Source of the DNA: Gammaproteobacteria bacterium
GTDB taxonomy: Bacteria; Pseudomonadota; Gammaproteobacteria; GCA-001735895
Direction of reading: 5' to 3'
NCBI GenBank assembly: GCA_003231795.1
Contig: QIJI01000393.1
Coordinates: forward strand, 1 to 11,118
Length of the DNA: 11,118 nucleotides
Shown piece by piece: positions 6,086 to 11,118 of the stretch; the first letter of the stretch is position 1; every line of letters starts with the position of its first letter. The translations under genes and the position numbers were made by a program. The notes under the pieces are model-generated. The model was not told the DNA's origin and ran no database searches. It saw nothing but the letters and a program-made list of their open reading frames with translations.

Positions 6086-7669
6086 ATGGATATTCTCTGG
6101 ATCCTATTCGCTTTCGCCTGTGGCTTTGGCATCAAGCAACTTGGGCTGCCACCGTTAATCGGTTACCTGGCGGCCGGTTTCATGTTGAATCTATATGGTG
6201 TCAGTATGACACCCGGGTTACAGGAAATCGCTGACCTCGGTGTCACCCTGATGCTTTTTACCATCGGTCTCAAACTCAATATCAAGGATTTGTTAAAACC
6301 TGAAGTATGGGGAGGGACGCTTGCCAATATGAGTTTGTGGACCTTGCTGTTTATCGGGCTGGCGATGTTTCTGGGAGCTTTGTCCGCGCCCTATTATTCT
6401 GACCTGACCTGGCAGTCTGCAGCGCTGCTGGCATTTGCATTGAGCTTTTCGAGTACGGTTTGTGTTATCAAAATGCTCGAAGAAAGTGGCGAATTGAGTA
6501 CCCGTCACGGACGTTTTTCGATTGGTATTCTGGTCATGCAAGACGTCATTGCTGTTGTCTTTCTGGTGCTGGCGGAAGGCGCAGTACCGTCGCTATGGGC
6601 ATTGCTTTTACCGGGATTGTTGCTGATCAGACCCCTGTTCGGAAAGATTTTGTCGATGAGTGGCCATGGCGAATTGCTGATTCTTTCAGGTTTCGTGTTT
6701 GCGCTCGGCGCATATGAATTGTTTGATCTGGTTAATATCAAGGGAGACCTGGGTGCACTGTTATTTGGTGCTCTTCTAAGTCAGCATGAAAAAGCCAGTG
6801 AGTTGTCCAAGTCCTTGTTGAGTTTCAAGGATATATTTCTGGTGGGTTTCTTTCTGTCAATAGGGCTGGTCGCGCTGCCTGATGTGTCGATGATGATCAC
6901 CGCCGTGTTATTGATACCGCTTTTGTTGGTCAAGCTCGGTATGTTTTATCTGGCATTTGTCCGACTCAAATTGCGAGCTCGTACTGCCAGCCTTTCCTCG
7001 TTGCTGTTGACGAATTTCAGTGAATTTGGATTGATAGTGATGGTTGTGGGGGTTGATCTTGGCCTGATTGAAAAGGAATGGCTGGTTATACTGGCCTTAA
7101 GTATTTCGATTTCTTTTGTTATTACCTGTATCTACTACAATCGAGCCCACAGTCTCTATACTCGATTCAAGGGCCCGCTGCATCGGCTCGAGCGTGATAC
7201 GCCCCTGGAAGAAGATATTTTTGTGCAACCTGAAGGTGCAGAAGTGCTGGTTATAGGAACTGGGCGTATCGGTTTGGGTGCCTATCGAGCACTGCAAGCC
7301 GAGTTGGGAGATCGGGTTTGGGGAATGGACGCTGATCGTGATCGTATCGCTCAGCAGCGTGATGAGGGGCTGCAGGTTTTTGTTGGTGACGGAGAAAGTG
7401 CTGATCTCTGGGAAAGACTGAATGTGTTGCGAATTCAACTGGTTCTGATTGCAATACCGGCGACTGAAGATTGTCGGAATATTACCGAGCAATTGCGTTT
7501 CGCCGGCTATCAGGGGAAAATTGCTGCAATTGCCCGGTTTGAAGACGACCGCGATACACTATTGAGTTACGGCATCGACAAGGTTTTCAATTTTTTCGTC
7601 GAAGCCGGCATTGGTTTTGCTGAAGACAGTCTGCAGTTAATTAATAGAGGGAATAAGACAAAGACCTGA
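6086..7669 (+). CDS. KefB-like CPA2 monovalent cation:proton antiporter
   Basis: This 527-residue inner-membrane protein belongs to the cation:proton antiporter-2 family (KefB/KefC/YbaL group), which exchange K+ or Na+ for protons. Residues about 1-355 hold some 12 hydrophobic segments. SFSSTVCVIKMLEE (120-133) and HGRFSIGILVMQDVIAVV (141-158) are the family signatures; D153 within the QD pair is the expected proton/cation-binding acid. Residues about 385-510 form a Rossmann-type RCK_N/TrkA-N domain with VLVIGTGRIG (387-396), D415 at the end of the second strand as the likely nucleotide-ribose contact, and a following VGDG (433-436). The protein ends soon afterwards, with no TrkA-C domain. 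The gene stands alone, with gaps of more than 200 bp on both sides. No KefF/KefG-like ancillary gene is adjacent, so glutathione gating as in KefB/C should not be assumed. The ribosome binding site is weak (TTGGA, 6073-6077). Confidence 0.88.
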   Translation: MDILWILFAFACGFGIKQLGLPPLIGYLAAGFMLNLYGVSMTPGLQEIADLGVTLMLFTIGLKLNIKDLLKPEVWGGTLANMSLWTLLFIGLAMFLGALSAPYYSDLTWQSAALLAFALSFSSTVCVIKMLEESGELSTRHGRFSIGILVMQDVIAVVFLVLAEGAVPSLWALLLPGLLLIRPLFGKILSMSGHGELLILSGFVFALGAYELFDLVNIKGDLGALLFGALLSQHEKASELSKSLLSFKDIFLVGFFLSIGLVALPDVSMMITAVLLIPLLLVKLGMFYLAFVRLKLRARTASLSSLLLTNFSEFGLIVMVVGVDLGLIEKEWLVILALSISISFVITCIYYNRAHSLYTRFKGPLHRLERDTPLEEDIFVQPEGAEVLVIGTGRIGLGAYRALQAELGDRVWGMDADRDRIAQQRDEGLQVFVGDGESADLWERLNVLRIQLVLIAIPATEDCRNITEQLRFAGYQGKIAAIARFEDDRDTLLSYGIDKVFNFFVEAGIGFAEDSLQLINRGNKTKT

Positions 7670-7796
7670 ACTCCGCTCGATTTTTTTGTTGGGCCTCGCA
7701 TCCCCAAATGATTGGTGAATTGAATTTTCTCTGTTGATCACAGGGCATCTCCTATCGTTAAACCGCACAAATCACACCCGAGGGATGCTGCAATGC

Positions 7797-7810
7797 ATGA
7801 TCTGGATCAA
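7797..7810. promoter_or_regulatory. FNR/Anr-like box upstream of ccmA
   Basis: ATGAT-ctgg-ATCAA differs from the FNR/Anr consensus TTGAT-N4-ATCAA only at the first base. Its centre (7803.5) is about 71 bp before the ccmA start and about 50 bp before the start site predicted from the nearby promoter, which is not one of the two classical activator spacings. Control of cytochrome c maturation by FNR-type regulators is known in other proteobacteria, so the site is biologically sensible. Confidence 0.4.
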
Positions 7811-7818
7811 AAAATGAG

Positions 7819-7847
7819 TTGAACCATCGGGAGTGCAAGGCTAATCT
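7819..7847 (+). promoter_or_regulatory. Candidate sigma70 promoter of the ccm operon
   Basis: TTGAAC (7819-7824) and TAATCT (7842-7847) are separated by 17 bp. The start of transcription would fall near 7854, leaving about 20 nt before the ccmA ATG at 7875. Confidence 0.4.
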
Positions 7848-7874
7848 TCGTGCACGATAACTCCCACATCTTGC

Positions 7875-8507
7875 ATGTCCACATCGGCTTTACTCGAAAC
7901 CCGTAACCTCAGCTGTATTCGTAACGATCGTCACTTATTTGAGAATCTGACGATTTCGCTCGAACCTGGCCGCATATTGGTGGTCGAAGGACCTAATGGT
8001 TGCGGTAAAACCAGCTTGCTACGCATACTCACCGGCCTCAGGTTAGCCGATGGTGGCGAGGTATTGTGGCGCGGAGAACCAATCGGGCAACAGGCCGCGG
8101 ATTATTATGAACAGGTGAATTACGTAGGCCATCACGATGGTGTCAAAAATGAATTGTCCTGTATTGAAAATTTGCGTCTGGCTCGTGCCATGGGCATTCC
8201 TTCGAATGTGGGTCTGGATGAAATACTGGAGCAGGTCAATCTTTATGCTTATGGGGATTCCGATGTCGCCAGCCTGTCTGCTGGTCAGAAACGCCGCCTT
8301 GCGCTATCACGCCTGCTGGCGACTGAATCATTGTTATGGATTCTGGATGAGCCGTTCACGTCGCTGGATAAGGACAGCATGAAGTTGTTCGGGGGTCTGT
8401 TCGAGCAGCATTTACAGCGTGGCGGGATCATTGTAATGACTTCACACCATGACATTTCGCTACCGCAGCAGGCACTGACACGTTTGAAGCTCGGACAGCA
8501 GGTATGA
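7875..8507 (+). CDS. ccmA: Cytochrome c maturation ABC ATPase CcmA
   Basis: This 210-residue cytoplasmic ATPase drives the CcmABCD complex, which releases haem-loaded CcmE for cytochrome c assembly. Walker A is GPNGCGKTS (about 39-47), the ABC signature is SLSAGQKRR (about 134-142), and Walker B is LLWILDEPF (about 153-161), with a TSHHD switch histidine near 190. The YVGHHDGVKNELSCIENL stretch is typical of CcmA and separates it from other ABC ATPases. The length is normal for the family. No purine-rich ribosome binding site precedes the ATG at 7875 (the upstream bases read CTCCCACATCTTGC), which is odd for a first gene. Its stop overlaps the ccmB start as ATGA at 8504-8507, so the transporter subunits are probably translationally coupled. 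Confidence 0.95.
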   Translation: MSTSALLETRNLSCIRNDRHLFENLTISLEPGRILVVEGPNGCGKTSLLRILTGLRLADGGEVLWRGEPIGQQAADYYEQVNYVGHHDGVKNELSCIENLRLARAMGIPSNVGLDEILEQVNLYAYGDSDVASLSAGQKRRLALSRLLATESLLWILDEPFTSLDKDSMKLFGGLFEQHLQRGGIIVMTSHHDISLPQQALTRLKLGQQV

Positions 8508-9190
8508 ACAATCGGCTCTCGTTATCCCAGGCTTTCGTATTTTTACTGCGCCGTGATTTGCTGGTGGCGCTACGCAATCGTGCGGAGTACGCTATGCCGA
8601 TACTGTTTTTCGTGCTCGTGATCACGCTGTTTCCTCTGGCCATCGGCCCAGTGCCGGAACTGTTGTCGCGGATTGCGCCGGGTATTGTGTGGGTAGCGGC
8701 GTTGCTTGCAGCGATGTTGTCGCTGGATAGTATATTTCGCTCAGATTTTGACGATGGTTCGCTCGAACAGATACTGTTGAGCCCCCATCCGGTGGCGGTT
8801 CTGGTACTGGCGAAGGTCTGCGCTCACTGGCTGGTTACCGGCCTGCCGCTGTTGATTGCGGCGCCACTGCTGGGGCAAATGCTGGGAATGCCGCAACAGG
8901 CATTGCCAACGCTATTATTGACTATACTTATCGCTACCCCGGTGCTGAGTTTGATAGGTGCAATCGGCGTGGCGCTCACTGTAGGTCTGCGCAAAGGTGG
9001 TATAATCTTGTCGCTCCTGGTGTTGCCTTTGTATGTACCCGTTTTAATATTTGCGGCCAGTGCCGTTGATAATGCTGCGGCGGGTTTTGACGTTTCGGCG
9101 CAGTTGACCATGTTGTTGGCATTTCTGTTTCTATCGCTATCGCTATCGCCGTGGGCAACAGCAGCAGCGTTACGAATGTCAGCCAGTTGA
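8504..9190 (+). CDS. ccmB: Haem exporter permease CcmB
   Basis: This 228-residue membrane protein is the permease half of CcmAB. It has about six hydrophobic segments and the typical CcmB features: FRSDFDDGSLEQILLSPHP after the second segment, GLRKGGIILSLLVLPLYVPVLIFAA in the second half, and a short polar C-terminus. The length is standard. The ATG overlaps the ccmA stop by 4 nt. Near the 3' end the hexamer CTATCG is repeated three times (9131-9148) and encodes Leu-Ser repeats within the last membrane segment, a harmless-looking microrepeat. CcmB partners CcmA and CcmC; it probably does not itself transport haem but couples ATP hydrolysis to release of holo-CcmE. Confidence 0.95.
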   Translation: MNNRLSLSQAFVFLLRRDLLVALRNRAEYAMPILFFVLVITLFPLAIGPVPELLSRIAPGIVWVAALLAAMLSLDSIFRSDFDDGSLEQILLSPHPVAVLVLAKVCAHWLVTGLPLLIAAPLLGQMLGMPQQALPTLLLTILIATPVLSLIGAIGVALTVGLRKGGIILSLLVLPLYVPVLIFAASAVDNAAAGFDVSAQLTMLLAFLFLSLSLSPWATAAALRMSAS

Positions 9191-9228
9191 TCAATCAACA
9201 ATAATTTTTAACCGGTAAATTGTAATTT

Positions 9229-9954
9229 ATGTTTTTGTGGTTTCACAAATTTGGTTCGCCACCCCATTTTTATCGCATCGCCGGTAAATGGATTCCGTGG
9301 CTAAGCGGGTTGTTCCTGGTTCTGGTGACAGCCGGTTTATTTGGCGGTCTGATTGCGGCTCCTCCGGACTACCAGCAGGGTGATAGCTATCGAATAATGT
9401 TTGTACATGTGCCCTCGGCATGGATGTCGATGTTAGTCTATGTGGCGATGGCAGTTTGTGGCATTATTATCATGGTCTGGCGAATGAAACTGGCTGAAAT
9501 TGTGTTGATCAGCAGCGCACCAATTGGCGCCAGCTTTACTTTCCTCGCGCTGGTGACCGGGTCCCTCTGGGGTAAACCCATGTGGGGTACCTACTGGGTA
9601 TGGGATGCCCGGCTGACCTCTGAACTGATTCTTTTATTTCTCTATCTGGGCATCATCGGTTTGCATAACGCAATCGAAGACAAGCGTGTCGCTGCCAGGG
9701 CAGTCGCGATTCTGGCCATTGTCGGTGCGGTCAATGTTCCGATTATTCATTTCTCGGTCGAGTGGTGGAATACGTTGCACCAGGGCCCGACAGTGACCAA
9801 ATTTGACAAGCCATCGATATACTGGAGTATGTTGCTGCCGCTGTTACTGATGGCACTTTCGTTTCAGGTGTATTATGTTTTAGCCCTGTTTCAGCAATGT
9901 CGCGCCGAGTTGTTGCGACGCGAACGAAACAGCAAATGGGTTGAGGAGCTTTAG
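9229..9954 (+). CDS. ccmC: Haem-handling protein CcmC
   Basis: This 241-residue inner-membrane protein loads haem onto CcmE. About six membrane segments are visible. The periplasmic WWD motif runs from W114 (WGKPMWGTYWVWD, 114-126), and the two haem-ligand histidines are H60 (in FVHVPSAW) and H184 (in NTLHQGP), at the same numbers as in the E. coli protein. The gene follows ccmB after 38 bp and has no clear ribosome binding site before the ATG at 9229 (GGTAAATTGTAATTT), so it probably depends on operon transcription and local AT-rich, unstructured RNA. Length and layout are normal. Confidence 0.96.
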   Translation: MFLWFHKFGSPPHFYRIAGKWIPWLSGLFLVLVTAGLFGGLIAAPPDYQQGDSYRIMFVHVPSAWMSMLVYVAMAVCGIIIMVWRMKLAEIVLISSAPIGASFTFLALVTGSLWGKPMWGTYWVWDARLTSELILLFLYLGIIGLHNAIEDKRVAARAVAILAIVGAVNVPIIHFSVEWWNTLHQGPTVTKFDKPSIYWSMLLPLLLMALSFQVYYVLALFQQCRAELLRRERNSKWVEEL

Positions 9955-9963
9955 GTGATCTAG

Positions 9964-10122
9964 ATGATTGAATTTTTCAACATGGGTGGATACGCGATGT
10001 TTGTCTGGCCCAGTTATGCCATATCCGCACTGGTGTTATGGCTTAACTGGTATCTGCCGCGCAATCAGCACCGCAAACTGTTGCGGCAGTTACAAAGCCG
10101 TCACGGGTCGCAGCAACAATGA
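9964..10122 (+). CDS. ccmD: Small membrane protein CcmD
   Basis: This 52-residue protein has one membrane segment and a basic cytoplasmic tail. The start MIEFFNMGGYAMFVWPSYA is the CcmD hallmark, followed by ISALVLWLNWYLP and an Arg/Gln-rich end. CcmD belongs to the CcmABCD complex and is needed for release of haem-bound CcmE. AGGTGA at 9953-9958 lies 5 nt before the ATG at 9964 and overlaps the ccmC stop. The end overlaps the ccmE start as ATGA (10119-10122). Confidence 0.93.
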   Translation: MIEFFNMGGYAMFVWPSYAISALVLWLNWYLPRNQHRKLLRQLQSRHGSQQQ

Positions 10123-10550
10123 CCCCGGCGCGTAAAAAAAGGCTGGCCCTGATCACGCTGATGCTCGCAGGAGTGACCGTGGGCGTTGGACTCGCTCTCA
10201 AATCGCTGGATCAGAACATCATGTTCTTTTTCACCCCAAGCGAAGTGTTGTCGGGCAAGGCGCCCCAAGATCGATTGTTCCGTATTGGCGGGATGGTTGT
10301 CGATGGTAGCGTCAATCGACCCGGCGATGGGCTTACGGTAAAATTTGACTTAACCGATAACGAGCAGCGTGTTACGGTCAGCTTTGCCGGCATCCTGCCC
10401 GATTTATTTCGTGAAGGTCAGGGCATTATCGCCAACGGAAAACTCGGAAGTAATGGCGAGTTCGTTGCCGAGGAAGTGTTGGCCAAGCATGATGAAAACT
10501 ACATGCCGCAGGAGCTTGCCGACATGGGTATTGGAGAGGAGAAGTACTAA
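10119..10550 (+). CDS. ccmE: Periplasmic haem chaperone CcmE
   Basis: This 143-residue protein binds haem covalently and carries it to CcmF/H. It has an N-terminal membrane anchor (about 9-28, after KKRL), then an OB-fold beta domain that begins near QNIMFFFTPSEV and includes FRIGGMVVDGSV. LAKHDENYMP (121-130) contains the haem-attaching H124 and the Y128 ligand, the usual H-D-E-N-Y arrangement, equivalent to H130/Y134 in E. coli. The start overlaps the ccmD stop by 4 nt and the stop overlaps the ccmF start by one base (TAATG). The C-terminal tail after the motif is short. Confidence 0.96.
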   Translation: MTPARKKRLALITLMLAGVTVGVGLALKSLDQNIMFFFTPSEVLSGKAPQDRLFRIGGMVVDGSVNRPGDGLTVKFDLTDNEQRVTVSFAGILPDLFREGQGIIANGKLGSNGEFVAEEVLAKHDENYMPQELADMGIGEEKY

Positions 10551-11118
10551 TGATTCCTGAACTAGGTCAATTTGCATTAATCGTGGCGCTTTGTGTTGCG
10601 CTAACCCAGGCGCTGGTGCCACTACTGGGTGCCGGCTTCGGCGTGCAACGCTGGATCGCAGTAGCCGTTCCGGCAGCGATAGCACAATTGTTGTTCGTTA
10701 CGGTGGCCTATGCCTTGTTAACCTGGGCCTTTATTAATAATGATTTTTCGGTACTTTATGTAGCCCGCAATTCAAATATTGAGCTACCGCTGATTTATCG
10801 AATCTCCGGTGTCTGGGGCGCACATGAGGGATCCCTGCTTTTGTGGTCGTTGGTTACTGCGCTGTGGACCGCCGCGGTTGCCATATTTACCCCCCAGATA
10901 CCGCGCATAATGCGCGCTCGCGTGCTGTCGGTAATGGGACTGGTGAGCTGTGGTTTTTTACTGTTTATCATAATGACTTCGAACCCGTTTGAACGGGTAC
11001 TGCCGGCGGCTGCCGGGGGTAGCGATTTGAATCCCCTGTTGCAGGATATCGGCCTGGCACTTCATCCACCGATGTTATACATCGGATATGTCGGTTTTTC
11101 GGTCGCGTTTGCTTTTGC
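10550..11118 (+). CDS. ccmF: Haem lyase subunit CcmF, N-terminal part, cut by window edge
   Basis: The first 189 residues are visible; the family is about 650 residues, so about 70% lies beyond the right edge. The start is ATG at 10550, overlapping the ccmE stop, with AGGAG at 10537-10541. CcmF hallmarks are the early membrane segments, WGAHEGSLLLW (89-99), and LNPLLQDIGLALHPPMLYIGYVGFSVAFAF (160-189). H172 of the LHPPMLY motif corresponds to the periplasmic haem-ligand histidine in characterised CcmF. The WWD domain would follow outside the window. CcmF with CcmH attaches haem from CcmE to apocytochrome c. Confidence 0.95.
   Translation, partial: MIPELGQFALIVALCVALTQALVPLLGAGFGVQRWIAVAVPAAIAQLLFVTVAYALLTWAFINNDFSVLYVARNSNIELPLIYRISGVWGAHEGSLLLWSLVTALWTAAVAIFTPQIPRIMRARVLSVMGLVSCGFLLFIIMTSNPFERVLPAAAGGSDLNPLLQDIGLALHPPMLYIGYVGFSVAFAF

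Larger units (their letters stand above)
7670..7874. other. Intergenic region between the antiporter gene and ccmA
   Basis: This 205-bp gap holds the FNR-like box and the sigma70-like promoter listed separately. A run of seven T (7681-7687) follows the antiporter stop, but no GC-rich stem precedes it. A near-palindrome, CTGTTGATCACAG, lies at 7731-7743 and has no assigned role. No small gene or RNA was recognised. Confidence 0.4.

Noticed and set aside
7670..7690. Possible intrinsic terminator after the antiporter gene
   Set aside because: A run of seven T is present, but no GC-rich stem precedes it.
9131..9148. Three CTATCG tandem repeats in ccmB
   Set aside because: It is a short in-frame microrepeat encoding Leu-Ser pairs in a membrane segment; there is no sign of function beyond coding.

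Overview
The window looks like chromosomal DNA of a free-living, probably marine and uncultivated gammaproteobacterium. The case rests on a System I cytochrome c maturation operon in the usual proteobacterial order (ccmA-B-C-D-E-F), intermediate base composition, and a set of quaternary/tertiary amine genes of a kind common in marine proteobacteria. No rRNA, tRNA, CRISPR array, insertion sequence or phage gene was found.

Region 1 (1-5862) appears to be a methylated-amine/one-carbon locus. A minus-strand gene, cut by the left edge, encodes a PhnD-like substrate-binding protein with no visible signal peptide. Across a 160-180 bp AT-rich divergent region lies a non-pyrrolysine member of the trimethylamine methyltransferase (MttB) family. 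It overlaps by 4 nt an XRE-type helix-turn-helix regulator. After 170 bp comes an 805-residue fusion of an FAD-dependent amine oxidoreductase and a GcvT-like folate domain (dimethylglycine/sarcosine dehydrogenase family). The divergent region carries two stacked TGTTT...AAACA palindromes just upstream of a plausible mttB promoter and is the best candidate operator. The suggested chemistry is demethylation of a small methylated amine, with methyl groups passed to tetrahydrofolate. The substrate cannot be read from sequence, and no corrinoid protein is present in the window.

Region 2 (5863-7669) is a single-gene unit for a KefB-like CPA2 monovalent cation:proton antiporter with a C-terminal nucleotide-binding (RCK/TrkA-N) domain. 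Its roughly 120-nt leader contains a 15-codon reading frame with its own ribosome binding site. That frame is interleaved with a duplicated GGGCAGGT motif and a downstream CACCTGC that can pair with either copy, an arrangement that resembles a translation-responsive switch.

Region 3 (7670-11118) is the ccm operon: the CcmAB ABC transporter, the CcmC haem handler, small CcmD, the CcmE haem chaperone, and the first 189 residues of CcmF, cut by the right edge. The ccmA/B, ccmD/E and ccmE/F junctions overlap by 1-4 nt, consistent with translational coupling. A near-consensus FNR/Anr box and a sigma70-like promoter sit upstream of ccmA, suggesting oxygen-responsive control.

The Ccm and CPA2 parts are ordinary. 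The parts most worth a second look are the amine cluster with its operator and the leader of the antiporter gene.
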